From Bradyrhizobium sp. AS23.2 (GTDB taxonomy: Bacteria > Pseudomonadota > Alphaproteobacteria > Rhizobiales > Xanthobacteraceae): a stretch of DNA of 42,420 bases. The stretch is from positions 1-42,420 of the forward strand of contig NZ_LGHM01000045.1 in NCBI RefSeq assembly GCF_001908185.1. The letters are read 5' to 3'. Made by a program: the position numbers and the translations under genes. Numbering within the stretch: the first letter of the stretch is position 1; each line of letters begins with the position of its first letter. Shown here piece after piece: positions 33,243 to 42,165 of this stretch. Below the pieces are notes generated by a model, which was not told the DNA's origin, made no database searches, and saw only the letters and a program-made list of their open reading frames with translations.

Positions 33243-34107
33243 CGGAATTTGCGCCACGCATGACGGGACTCGAACAGGCCCGTACAAGGTTCGCTCGACG
33301 TGCGGAGATCGATGAGGCCGATCTTGCGCACGTTTGCGAATGGGCGGGGTGCGATCGGCGCCGCGCAGGCGCCCCGTGACCCGACACAATGAAGCGAAGG
33401 CGACCGCACGGCTTCTTCAAGCACGGAGTTCTGAGAGTGCGTGCGCCTCGCCGCAGATTCAGGGGGGGAGGCGCCCGCCTCAGTCGCGCCATGAACAATT
33501 GGGTGTGCTCTGCCAGCAATTGTTCCGCGCTTTTCTCTCGAAGCGCCCATCCCTTGAAGGCGTTGATGTGTGACATGAAAATAATCTGCTGCGCGACAAT
33601 GCGGTCATCAACTTCATTGAATTCGTCCGCGATCATGCCGGCTCGGATGAGGTCGCTGAACAAATCGGCGATATCGGTTTCTTGCTTTTTGTAGGTGTCT
33701 TGAGCCTCGGGAGGCAGCGAGCGGTACTCGCGGTAAGTCAGGCGGAGCAGGCTTAACCGTTCGTTACAAGCCGCCCAGTAGACGCGCATTGCAGTCTCGA
33801 GTTTTGCCGGAATGCCTTGCTCTGACCGCATCGCTTCAAGCATTTGCTGCCGGAGGCCGGAAAAAATGTCCTCGCAAGCCATGACAAGCAGGTCGGTTTT
33901 CGTGCGGATGTATCGGTACATCCCGCCGATGCTGATGCCGGCTGTTTCAGCAACCTCGCTTACCGAAAGCGCGTCAAAGCCGCGTTCCTGAATGAGCTGC
34001 ACGGCAACGCGGGCCAGTTCTCGGCGACGCTCCTGACTGCGTCGTTGCCGAGGAGCCGAGATTGTCGCGCTTTTTTCCGGCCCTGGGCGCGCCTGAGGAT
34101 CAGTCAT
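33199..34107 (-). CDS. TetR/AcrR-family regulator with unusual C-terminal extension
   Basis: Residues 22-210 are a normal TetR protein: ELARVAVQLIQERGFDALSVSEVAETAGISIGGMYRYIRTKTDLL gives the helix-turn-helix, then a ligand domain ending near ALREKSAEQLLAEHTQLFMARL. The frame then runs on for about 90 further residues of arginine/proline/serine-rich sequence without family resemblance, into the 3' end of the convergent P450 gene. The tail may come from a lost stop codon. The gene lies between the P450 and the second ferredoxin, and an inverted repeat (34141-34168) stands 34 bp upstream of its start. It is the best candidate for the repressor of the P450/ferredoxin/uptake regulon. Confidence 0.82.
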   Translation of the reverse strand: MTDPQARPGPEKSATISAPRQRRSQERRRELARVAVQLIQERGFDALSVSEVAETAGISIGGMYRYIRTKTDLLVMACEDIFSGLRQQMLEAMRSEQGIPAKLETAMRVYWAACNERLSLLRLTYREYRSLPPEAQDTYKKQETDIADLFSDLIRAGMIADEFNEVDDRIVAQQIIFMSHINAFKGWALREKSAEQLLAEHTQLFMARLRRAPPPLNLRRGARTLRTPCLKKPCGRLRFIVSGHGAPARRRSHPAHSQTCARSASSISARRANLVRACSSPVMRGANSVSDATAPEAPERPS

Positions 34108-34140
34108 GGTTCTCTCGTGAAGTGGCAGTCAGGGACGGGT

Positions 34141-34168
34141 GATATTGCGAGCGATCTATCGAAATATC
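34141..34168. promoter_or_regulatory. Inverted repeat upstream of TetR, possible operator E
   Basis: GATATTGCGA - 8 bp - TCGAAATATC, with 9 of 10 positions paired. The spacer gcgatcta begins like the spacers of operators A and C (gcgagcat, gcgagtaa) and has the same length. It lies in the 279-bp region between the divergent TetR and ferredoxin 2 genes. Auto-regulation is inferred. The remaining bases 34169-34386 show a TTGACT but no convincing -10. Confidence 0.5.
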
Positions 34169-34386
34169 GCCGATCCTGAAATTACAGTGCATCTATCCGC
34201 CGCCCCATCTCGCATGGAAACGGTTTCGCCGAATAGCAATTCTTCCAAGCATATCTGGCGCTTCATAATCAACAAGATCGGTTCGACAAAAAATTGTTGA
34301 CTTCCAAAAAGAATAATGGCGCTATCAGTTGCGAGGGATCGTTCGCTCGCATTAATCAAAAAACCAGACCAGTAGGCCAAGGGGGG

Positions 34387-34713
34387 ATGTTGCCAGCGGT
34401 GACGTACATTTTGCCGGACGGATCGCGCTGCTCATTGGATCTGTCGGACGGCGTGTCTCTGATGCAGGGCGCGATCGAGAACGCCGTGCCCGGCGTGCTC
34501 GGGGACTGCGGCGGAGCCTGCGTGTGCGCGACCTGTCACCTTTACGTCGACGAGACGCGATTGGGAGAGCTCGATGCGCCATCGGAGCTCGAGGATGAGT
34601 TGTTGAACGGCGTCGCTGCACCCCGTCGGCACAATAGCCGCTTGGGCTGCCAAGTGCGGATGACGAAGCTGCTCGATGGGCTCGTCGTGGTCGTTCCAGA
34701 GCGTCAGCGATGA
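34387..34713 (+). CDS. [2Fe-2S] ferredoxin (putidaredoxin/terpredoxin type) 2
   Basis: A 108-residue paralogue of ferredoxin 1. Ligands Cys41, Cys47, Cys50 (DCGGACVCATCHL) and Cys88 (RLGCQV) are intact. ATG 34387 follows AAGGGGGG. It is divergent from the TetR gene and upstream of acyl-CoA ligase 2 and the liv transporter. It may serve the same P450, another oxygenase elsewhere, or give a second redox potential. No second reductase is present. Confidence 0.92.
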   Translation: MLPAVTYILPDGSRCSLDLSDGVSLMQGAIENAVPGVLGDCGGACVCATCHLYVDETRLGELDAPSELEDELLNGVAAPRRHNSRLGCQVRMTKLLDGLVVVVPERQR

Positions 34714-34813
34714 GGCAGAGTTGCATGTTGCCGATCGCTGCGCCGAACTGCCTGCGCATGAGCAAGTGTCGAGATCGGCGCGGTCAACTCAGTCCAGCCG
34801 ACGAGTGAAGGTT

Positions 34814-36860
34814 ATGCAGGATACCATGCATCCGTCACCGCCCTCTCCCAAGCGAATTGATGCCGCGACAGTCTCGGCGCTCAATGCGAGGATTCGCAAC
34901 TGCAAGTCCTTTCCGGCGATGCTGCTGGTCAATGCTGAGCGATTCCCGGACCGCCCCGCTCAGCGCTTCAAGCATCTCGGCATTTGGCAAAGCTGGACAT
35001 GGCGAGACGTCCTCGACGAGGTTCGATCGTTCGCGGCCGGCCTCCAGGACCTCGGCTTTCAGCCTGGCGACCGGATCGCGATCGCTGGCAGGAATCGCCC
35101 GCGACTGTATTGGTCAATGGCAGCCGCCCAGTCCCTCGGCGGCGTGGCCATTCCGGTCTATCACGACTCAACCGCCGAAGAGATGGAGTACGTGTTGGGG
35201 CATGCGGAGGCCACGTTCGCCGTCGTGGAGGATCAGGAGCAGGTAGACAAGCTATTGGGCATACGCGACCGCCTTCGCGCCCTGCGCCACGTCGTCTATG
35301 ACGAGCCTCGTGGCATGCGCGATTACGACGACGCAGGATTGCATCAATTCCAGGACGTGCAAGCCAGGGGCGTATCCGCGCTCCGCGCTGATCCTCGCCG
35401 AGAAGCTGCCTGGCGATCGCAGATAGATGCCGTGTCCTTGGACGACCTCGCGGTCCTCCTCTACACGTCCGGCACCACGGGCCGGCCGAAAGGGGTGATG
35501 CTGACATACCGGAATCTGATCACCTCGGCGTTGAACGCGAATGAGTTCGATAGTCTGGATGAGACGGACGAGGCGATCGCCTACCTGCCCATGGCTTGGA
35601 TTGGCGATCACATATTCTCATACGCTCAGGCTTACTGCGCGGGATACTGCGTTTCGTGCCCTGAGTCCCCTGAGACCATAGCGCACGATCGCCACGAGAT
35701 CGCGCCAACATATTTTTTTGCTCCTCCAAGGGTCTTTGAGGAGATGTTGACGACGATGCTGGTCCGAATTGAGGACGCAGCTCCGCTGAAGCGCCGCATG
35801 TTCGACTACTTCATTCGCGTTGCGAAGAAATGGGGCGACGCGATAAACGCGGGAAGGTCCGTGCCGCTCAAGGGGCGGTTGCTCTATGCAATTGGCTGGC
35901 TGCTCGTTTACCGCCCCATAAAGAGCCGGTTGGGCTTCTCGCGCATAAAGGTCGCGTACACGGCCGGGGAGGCCATCGGGCCCGACATGTTCGGCTTCTT
36001 CCGATCGCTCGGCGTGAATCTCAAGCAGCTTTACGGTCAGACCGAGGCTTGCGTGTACATAGCCATGCACCGCAACGACTCCGTGGATTTCGAGACGGTC
36101 GGGGTGCCGGCGCCCGAAGTCGAGATACGCGTGACCGAGCAGGGCGAGATTCTGTTCCGCTCTCCGGGTGTGTTCATCGGGTATCACAAGGAGCCCGAAA
36201 AGACGCAGGAGATACTGACGGCTGACGGTTGGGTGCGAACGGGGGGACGCCGGATTCGTCGATGACCGTGGTCACCTCAGGATCATCGACCGCGTGCGTG
36301 ACGTTGGCCGGCTGCGGAGTGGCGAGCTGTTCGCGCCGAAGTATGTCGAGAACAAACTGAAATTCTTTCCCGTCATCAAGGAAGTAGTCGCGTTCGGTGA
36401 CGGCCGCGACTACTGCACCGCGATGATCAACATCGAACTCAGTGCCATCACCAACTGGGCCGAACGGAACGGCATCAGTTGGGGGAGCTACCAGGAACTG
36501 GCGGCCCATCCACTGGTCTATGACCTGGTCGCAACCCACGTGATTGACGTGAACCGGGCGCTCGCAGCGGACCCCAGGATGTCCGGTGCGCAAATCCGCC
36601 GATTTCTCATTCTGCACAAGGAACTCGACGCGGACGACGGGGAGCTAACGCGTACGCAAAAGGTCCGCCGCAACATCATAGTCGACCGATACGCCGTTCT
36701 TATCGACGCGCTCTACCAGGGACCTGGCTCCTACGAAATCGAGACGCCCGTCATGTTCGAAGATGGGCGGCAGGGGACCGTCGGCGGCAAGGTACGAGTT
36801 CGTGACGCCGAAACTTTCGTGACGCGTGGTGGAAGTCCGTCGCAGGCGAGGGCCGCATGA
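34814..36860 (+). CDS. Long-chain-type acyl-CoA ligase (AMP-binding, FadD15/FAA-like), frameshifted near the C-terminus
   Basis: The start MQDTMHPS (34814, GAAGG upstream) leads into FPDRPAQRFKHLG and SWTWRDVLDEVRSFAAGL. YTSGTTGRPKGVMLTYRN is the AMP-binding loop, YLPMAWIGDHIF matches the long-chain ligase subgroup, and YGQTEACVY follows. At WVRTG the frame breaks in a run of six G (36241-36246); removing one G continues as DAGFVDDRGHLRIIDRVRDVG and on to QARAA, including the C-terminal domain (RTQKVRRN). A joined protein would be about 681 residues. It activates a carboxylic acid as its CoA thioester. Its stop overlaps livG (ATGA), so it is part of the transporter operon, typical of coupled uptake and CoA trapping. 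Confidence 0.86.
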
Positions 36861-37690
36861 TGACGGTGATACCGGAGCCCGCGCCGGGGGAGCAGGCCTT
36901 CCTCGGCCGGCAAGTGGCCCGAGAAGCCGAGACGATCCTCGACATCGAAAACATCTCCGTTGCCTTTGGCGGAGTGCGGGCGCTGACCGATGTGTCGTTC
37001 GACATCCGCCGCGGCGAGATCCGGGCCATCATTGGGCCAAACGGCGCCGGGAAGACGACGATGCTCAATTGCGTCAACGGCTTCTATCATCCCGCAAAGG
37101 GAAGCATCACGTTCAAGGGCCGCAAGCGTGCTCAGATGAGGCCACACGAGGCCGCGCGCGACGGCATTGCCCGTACGTTTCAGAACGTCGCTCTCTTTCG
37201 AGGAATGACAACGCTGGAAAACATCATGACGGGGCGTGCATTGAAGATGCGCGCCAATTTCTGGCAACAGCTCGTCCGCGCCGGGAAGGCGGAGCGGGAG
37301 GAGATCGAGAACCGATATCTTGTCGAAGAGATCATAGACTTCTTGCAGATCGAGCACATCCGGAAGACGCAGGTCGGAGTGCTCCCCTACGGATTGCAGA
37401 AACGGGTGGAGCTCGGTCGCGCGCTGGCGATGGAGCCGGACCTCTTGCTCCTCGACGAACCGATGGCCGGAATGAATCTCGAAGAAAAAGGCGATATGTG
37501 CCGCTTCATCCTGGAGGCAAATCGGCATTTCCGGACGACCGTCGCCCTGATCGAGCATGACATAGGCGTTGTGATGGATTTGTCAGATCGCATCGTGGTC
37601 CTGGAATCCGGGAGGAAGATCGCCGACGGAACGCCCGACGCGATCAAGTCTGACGACAGGGTCATTGCGGCTTATCTCGGCTCGCACTGA
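36857..37690 (+). CDS. livG: Branched-chain-type ABC transporter ATP-binding protein LivG
   Basis: A 277-residue ABC ATPase. Walker A is GPNGAGKTT (60-68), the Q-loop is FQNVALF, and Walker B LLLLDEPMAGMN is followed by the switch His in EHDIGVV. The signature reads LPYGLQKRVELGRAL, the LivG-type variant of LSGGQ. The family-specific N-terminal segment (ISVAFGGVRALTDVSF) is present. It powers uptake with LivF and the LivH/LivM permeases at the inner membrane. Coupled to the ligase by ATGA; livH follows after 9 bp. Confidence 0.93.
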   Translation: MMTVIPEPAPGEQAFLGRQVAREAETILDIENISVAFGGVRALTDVSFDIRRGEIRAIIGPNGAGKTTMLNCVNGFYHPAKGSITFKGRKRAQMRPHEAARDGIARTFQNVALFRGMTTLENIMTGRALKMRANFWQQLVRAGKAEREEIENRYLVEEIIDFLQIEHIRKTQVGVLPYGLQKRVELGRALAMEPDLLLLDEPMAGMNLEEKGDMCRFILEANRHFRTTVALIEHDIGVVMDLSDRIVVLESGRKIADGTPDAIKSDDRVIAAYLGSH

Positions 37691-37699
37691 GGGATCGTC

Positions 37700-38620
37700 A
37701 TGGGATTTTTCATAGAAGTGCTGATTGGTGGGCTGCTCTCCGGCGTGCTGTATTCACTGGTCGCCCTCGGTTTTGTGGTGATCTTCAAGGCGTCAGGCGT
37801 CCTGAACTTCGCGCAAGGCTCGATGGTTCTCCTGGCGGGCCTGGCATTCGTTCGGGCGCAGGCATTTCTCGGCGAAACCTTCCCGTTCTGGATCTCGGTT
37901 GCAGGCGGGCTGGCATTTGCAGTCGCCATCATGGTCATCGTTGCCTGGCTCGTCGAAAAATTCGTTCTGACCCGGCTGATCAACCAGAGTTCGTTGTCCC
38001 TCTTCATGGCGACCATCGGACTGGCGTTCGTGATCGATGAGCTAAGCCAGATTGCGTTCGGATCCGAGGTGTATGCCGTCAAGATCGGCATTCCCCGAGA
38101 GCCGATCATCGTTCTGACCGGACTCTTTGACGGCGGCGTGCTTCTCAACAGTGTCGACTTGTGGGCCGCGATTATCGCGGCTTGTCTCGTACTAATCCTT
38201 GTCGTGTTCTTTCAGAAGACGGGCACTGGCCTGGCGTTGCGCGCGGTCGCCGACGATCACGCTGCCGCGCAATCGGTGGGCATTCCGATACCCTGGACGT
38301 GGTTGATCATATGGTCGGTCGCGGGATTGATCGCACTCGCGGCGGCTGTGCTTTGGGGAACGAAAGTCGGCATACAATACTCGATTGTCTTCCTGGCGAT
38401 GAAGGCCTTGCCGGTCTTGATCCTCGGCGGCTTCACCTCGATTCCGGGCGCGATAGTGGGCGGCCTGCTTATCGGAGCTGGAGAGAAGCTGGCCGAAGTC
38501 TTCATTGGATCGATGATCGGGGGCGGGATCGAATATTGGTTTGCGTACGTCGTGGCGTTGATCTTTCTGATGATCTGGCCTCAAGGCCTGTTTGGCGAAC
38601 GCCTCATTGAGCGCATCTGA
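37700..38620 (+). CDS. livH: Branched-chain-type ABC transporter permease LivH
   Basis: A 306-residue inner-membrane permease with about eight hydrophobic segments. GGLLSGVLYSLVALGFVVIFKASGVLNFAQG is the LivH N-terminal hallmark. GTGLALRAVADDHAAAQSVGI is the cytoplasmic EAA-like coupling loop that contacts the ATPases, and the end (MIWPQGLFGERLIERI) is typical of the family. It is in frame order with livG and livM. Confidence 0.93.
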   Translation: MGFFIEVLIGGLLSGVLYSLVALGFVVIFKASGVLNFAQGSMVLLAGLAFVRAQAFLGETFPFWISVAGGLAFAVAIMVIVAWLVEKFVLTRLINQSSLSLFMATIGLAFVIDELSQIAFGSEVYAVKIGIPREPIIVLTGLFDGGVLLNSVDLWAAIIAACLVLILVVFFQKTGTGLALRAVADDHAAAQSVGIPIPWTWLIIWSVAGLIALAAAVLWGTKVGIQYSIVFLAMKALPVLILGGFTSIPGAIVGGLLIGAGEKLAEVFIGSMIGGGIEYWFAYVVALIFLMIWPQGLFGERLIERI

Positions 38621-38633
38621 TTGGGGGTGGCAC

Positions 38634-39722
38634 GTGATTTACCACGAGGCAGGCCAGTTTAAGACGAGCTACAAGCAGGACATGGCGATGCTGCCGATCG
38701 TGCAGGATCGCTGGTCCGTTGTCGCACTGGTTACCTTCGCCGTGGCCGGTCTTCCGATATTGTTGGCTTTCGGGACGGACGCATTCACATCGAACTATCT
38801 CTATTCCGCGATCCTCATCCCGTTTCTGATCCTGTCGCTCGCGTCCATCGGGTTGAACATTCTCGTGGGATATTGCGGTCAGATATCGCTCGGGACCGGT
38901 GCGTTCATGGCGATCGGCGCCTATGCGGCCTACAACGTTGCCGTCAGACTTCCGCAGGTCCCGAGCATATTGGCCATATTGTGTGGAGGCATCGCGGCCG
39001 CCGGCGCCGGTATCGCGTTCGGCTTGCCGAGCCTGCGTATCAAAGGCCTCTACCTTGCGGTTACGACTCTCGCAGCGCAATTCTTCTTCGATTGGCTTTT
39101 CCTGCGCGTAAGCTGGTTTACCAACGGGTCGGCCTCCGGGTCCGTGACCGCGCCCGCGGTCGAGATTCTTGGAATCAAACTTGAAAGCGGGACGGGAAAA
39201 TACCTGTTCGTCCTCGCCGTTGTCGTGCTCTTCTCTCTCGGTCTCAAGAACCTGACGCGCGGTGCGCTTGGCCGGCAGTGGATGGCTATCCGGGACATGG
39301 ACATCGCCGCCGAGATCATTGGTATTCGTCCCGTCTACGCCAAACTCACGGCATTCGCCGTGTCTTCGTTCACGATCGGGGTTGCCGGAGCGCTCTGGGC
39401 TTTTGTTCATCTCGGCTCATGGGAACCTCTCGCCTTTTCGATCGACCGTTCATTCAATATTCTCTTCATGATCATCGTTGGAGGCCTTGGCTCCATTCTT
39501 GGATCGTTCCTGGGCACCGCTTTCATCATGATATTGCCGATCGTGTTGACCCGAGTGCCGGCGGCGCTTGGCGTACCCTTGTCGACATCGACGATCTCGC
39601 ATCTCGAGGTGGCGGTATTCGGCATTCTGATCATTTTCTTTCTGATCGCCGAGCCACTGGGGCTGGCGCGCCTGTGGCTGTTGGCGAAGGAGAAGCTCAG
39701 GATCTGGCCGTTTCCCTACTAG
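38634..39722 (+). CDS. livM: Branched-chain-type ABC transporter permease LivM
   Basis: A 362-residue permease. NILVGYCGQISLGTGAFMAIGAYAAY is the LivM signature, LPSLRIKGLYLAVTTLAAQ the second conserved block, and RQWMAIRDMDIAAEIIGI the cytoplasmic coupling loop. GTG 38634 has GGGGGTGG just upstream and lies 13 bp after the livH stop; the open frame from TTG 38592 overlaps livH and lacks support. The C-terminal half has GGLGSILGSFLG and ends ...AKEKLRIWPFPY. Confidence 0.92.
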   Translation: MIYHEAGQFKTSYKQDMAMLPIVQDRWSVVALVTFAVAGLPILLAFGTDAFTSNYLYSAILIPFLILSLASIGLNILVGYCGQISLGTGAFMAIGAYAAYNVAVRLPQVPSILAILCGGIAAAGAGIAFGLPSLRIKGLYLAVTTLAAQFFFDWLFLRVSWFTNGSASGSVTAPAVEILGIKLESGTGKYLFVLAVVVLFSLGLKNLTRGALGRQWMAIRDMDIAAEIIGIRPVYAKLTAFAVSSFTIGVAGALWAFVHLGSWEPLAFSIDRSFNILFMIIVGGLGSILGSFLGTAFIMILPIVLTRVPAALGVPLSTSTISHLEVAVFGILIIFFLIAEPLGLARLWLLAKEKLRIWPFPY

Positions 39723-39752
39723 CGCTCCTCGGTGAGGGCGCCGCAACAAATG

Positions 39753-39777
39753 GGTCGTTCTCAAAGTGAGAATGACC
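39753..39777 (+). other. Intergenic hairpin between livM and SBP3
   Basis: GGTCGTTCTCA - AAG - TGAGAATGACC, 11-bp arms with one G:T pair. It is followed by AAAAAA rather than T, so it is not a classical terminator for the plus strand. It precedes the SBP3 ribosome site (AGGAGG at 39793) and may be an RNA-processing or stability element; an operator role is also possible. Confidence 0.5.
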
Positions 39778-39803
39778 GACAAAAAAGAAGCAGGAGGATA
39801 CGC

Positions 39804-41123
39804 ATGAGAGTTGTTTCAACGCTTGTCATGGCTGCGTTGATGTCTTTGACGGTGATGTCGGCAACGGCTAGCGCTCAAAACGAGCAATTCATCCCCATCT
39901 TGTCGTACCGAACGGGTCCCTACGCCGCAAACGGCGTACCTTTCGCGAACGGCTTTGTTGATTATCTGCAACTCGTCAACGCGCGGGATGGTGGCGTCAA
40001 CGGGGTCAAGATCACGTTCGAGGAATGCGAGACGAGCTACGCGACCGATCGTGGCGTCGAGTGTTACGAGCGATTGAAAGGAAAGGGGCCGACCGGCGCG
40101 TCGATGTTTCATCCGGTGTCGACCGGGATCACTTTCGCGCTGACGGAGAAAGTGCCCGTCGACAAGATACCTTTGTTGACGGTGGGATATGGTCGATCCG
40201 ACACTCGCGACGGGGCCGCCTTCAGGTGGAACTTCCCGTTGATCAGCACGCATTGGACGGCGGCGGCGGTAGCGGTCGAATATCTCGGCCAGCAGGTCGG
40301 CGGAAAACAGAATCTCAAAGGCAAGAAGATCGTTCTGGTTTACCTGGACGCTCCGGCCGGGAAAGAGCCGATTCCTGTCTTCGAAAAGCTTGCCCAGAGC
40401 CTGGGTTACGAATTCACGGGCATCCCCGTAACTGCTCCAGGACTCGAACAAAAGGCGCAGTGGCTCAAGATCCGGCAGATGCGGCCCGACTATGTCGTCC
40501 TTTGGGGGTACGGCGGAATGAATCCGGCCGCCATCCAGGAGGCCGCCGCCGTCGGATTTCCGCGCGACAAATTGATCGGATACGCCTGGTCTGGCGCTGA
40601 GCCCGATGTCATCCCCGCCGGCGATCTGGCGAAGAACTATAAGTCGCTCATGCTTCAGCACGGGGCAGAGCACGATCAGGTCCACGACGACATCCTGAAG
40701 CACGTCTACGGGAAAGGCCTGGGACGTGGTTCGGAAGGTGGTGTTGGGCAGGTGCTTTATAATCGCGGGATGCTGAGCGCAATGCTGGGCGTCGAAGCGA
40801 TCCGGACGGCGCAAACGAAATACGGAAACAAGCCGCTGACCGGGGAGCAAGTCCGGTGGGGTGCCGAGCACATGGAACTGACAGCTGCTCGGCTGAAGGA
40901 GCTTGGGGTGCCGACCATGATGCGGCCGCTCAAGGTCACTTGCGCAGATCATGAGGGAGCGCGTCTTGGGCGCGTGCAGCAATGGGACGGTGCTCATTGG
41001 AAGGTGATCAGCGACTGGATCGAAGCTGACGACGCGGTGCTCCAGCCGATGGTCAAGGAATCCGCCGCGGCGTACGCCGGCAGCAAGGGCATCGCGCCCG
41101 TCGATTGCTCGAAGGCCGACTAG
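39804..41123 (+). CDS. ABC transporter substrate-binding protein (Peripla_BP_6/LivK type) 3
   Basis: A 439-residue periplasmic binding protein with a clear Sec signal (MRVVSTLVMAALMSL, cleavage after ASA). The mature part begins QNEQFIPILSYRTGPYAANG, the subgroup found in operons that pair Liv transporters with acyl-CoA ligases. AGGAGG precedes the ATG. It lies between livM and livF and is the dedicated receptor of this transporter. It is only distantly related to SBP1 and SBP2. The ligand is probably an aromatic or branched carboxylate, inferred from the linked ligase. Confidence 0.92.
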   Translation: MRVVSTLVMAALMSLTVMSATASAQNEQFIPILSYRTGPYAANGVPFANGFVDYLQLVNARDGGVNGVKITFEECETSYATDRGVECYERLKGKGPTGASMFHPVSTGITFALTEKVPVDKIPLLTVGYGRSDTRDGAAFRWNFPLISTHWTAAAVAVEYLGQQVGGKQNLKGKKIVLVYLDAPAGKEPIPVFEKLAQSLGYEFTGIPVTAPGLEQKAQWLKIRQMRPDYVVLWGYGGMNPAAIQEAAAVGFPRDKLIGYAWSGAEPDVIPAGDLAKNYKSLMLQHGAEHDQVHDDILKHVYGKGLGRGSEGGVGQVLYNRGMLSAMLGVEAIRTAQTKYGNKPLTGEQVRWGAEHMELTAARLKELGVPTMMRPLKVTCADHEGARLGRVQQWDGAHWKVISDWIEADDAVLQPMVKESAAAYAGSKGIAPVDCSKAD

Positions 41124-41141
41124 CTGCCGCAATCTTGGGGT

Positions 41142-41164
41142 GGCGGAGCCTTCCCGGCTCCGCC
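41142..41164 (+). other. Intergenic hairpin between SBP3 and livF
   Basis: Perfect arms GGCGGAGCC (41142-41150) and GGCTCCGCC (41156-41164) with a five-base loop TTCCC, 18 bp after the SBP3 stop. No T run follows. Stem-loops at this position often protect binding-protein mRNA and weaken downstream transcription, giving more receptor than ATPase. Confidence 0.65.
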
Positions 41165-41195
41165 GACCGCCGGATACGTGGGGAGGACTTCGCAG

Positions 41196-42044
41196 ATGGC
41201 TCAGATCGAACGGGAGACGAACGGTCAGTCCGGGATCGGTACGACACCGATCCTATCCGTCAACAACATCGAGGTGATCTATGACCAGGTGGTCTTGGTC
41301 CTCAAGGGCGTTTCACTCGCGGTGCCAAGAGGCGGCATCGTCAGTATTCTGGGCGCGAACGGCGCGGGCAAAACGACAACGCTGAAGGCGATCTCGAACT
41401 TGCTGAAGAGCGAGAAGGGCCTCGTGACGAAGGGGATCATCGAATTCGACGGTCGGCGTGTAGACAATACGACGCCCAATGATCTTGTCAGCAACGGCTG
41501 TGTTCAAGTCATGGAGGGGCGGCACTGCTTCGCCCATTTGTCGATCCACGAAAACCTTCTGACGGGCGCCTTCACGCGAAGGAACGGCAAGGCGGCGATT
41601 CAGCGAGATTTGGACGCGGTGTACGAATACTTTCCGCGTTTGAGGGAGAGGAGAAAGTCCCTGGCCGGTTACGTCTCCGGTGGAGAGCAACAAATGTGCG
41701 CTATCGGCCGTGCAATGATGTCGAGGCCGAAGATGATCCTGCTGGACGAGCCGTCGATGGGATTGGCTCCAAAGATCGTTGAAGAGATATTCGGAATCGT
41801 CAAGACGCTCAACGAGGCACAGGGCGTGTCGTTCCTGATCGCGGAGCAGAACACGAATATGGCGCTGCGCTACGCAACCTATGGCTACATCCTTGAAACG
41901 GGAAGAATCGTGTTGGACGGCTCGGCGGACGATCTGCGGCAAAACGAGGACGTAAAGGAATTCTACCTTGGCATCGCGGATTCGAACAGGACCAGCTTTC
42001 GAGACGTCAAGTCCTATAGGCGTCGAAAGCGCTGGTTGGCCTAG
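41196..42044 (+). CDS. livF: Branched-chain-type ABC transporter ATP-binding protein LivF
   Basis: A 282-residue ABC ATPase. Walker A is GANGAGKT (53-60), the Q-region QVMEGRHCFAHLSI is typical of LivF, and the signature VSGGEQQMCAIGRAMM precedes Walker B MILLDEPSMGLAP. AEQN(T)NMAL carries the LivF switch region. The basic C-terminus (SFRDVKSYRRRKRWL) is seen in LivF proteins of ligase-linked transporters. GGGGAGG lies upstream; a GTG at 41178 is less likely as start because it precedes that site. It completes the livGHM-SBP-livF transporter. Confidence 0.93.
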   Translation: MAQIERETNGQSGIGTTPILSVNNIEVIYDQVVLVLKGVSLAVPRGGIVSILGANGAGKTTTLKAISNLLKSEKGLVTKGIIEFDGRRVDNTTPNDLVSNGCVQVMEGRHCFAHLSIHENLLTGAFTRRNGKAAIQRDLDAVYEYFPRLRERRKSLAGYVSGGEQQMCAIGRAMMSRPKMILLDEPSMGLAPKIVEEIFGIVKTLNEAQGVSFLIAEQNTNMALRYATYGYILETGRIVLDGSADDLRQNEDVKEFYLGIADSNRTSFRDVKSYRRRKRWLA

Positions 42045-42165
42045 AGGATGTTCCCGGGCGATGCGTCGAGTGCGGTCCGGTCGGCGCCGCCATTGAGCGC
42101 CTGATGTCGCAAATCCTGATCCACGGCCTTCTGCGCCGACGTCCGAACTACGCCGGCATCAATTG

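Noticed and set aside
39816..41132. Long minus-strand open frame over SBP3
   Set aside because: It mirrors the SBP3 gene, which has a signal peptide, ribosome site and family fold; the antisense product has no recognisable features.
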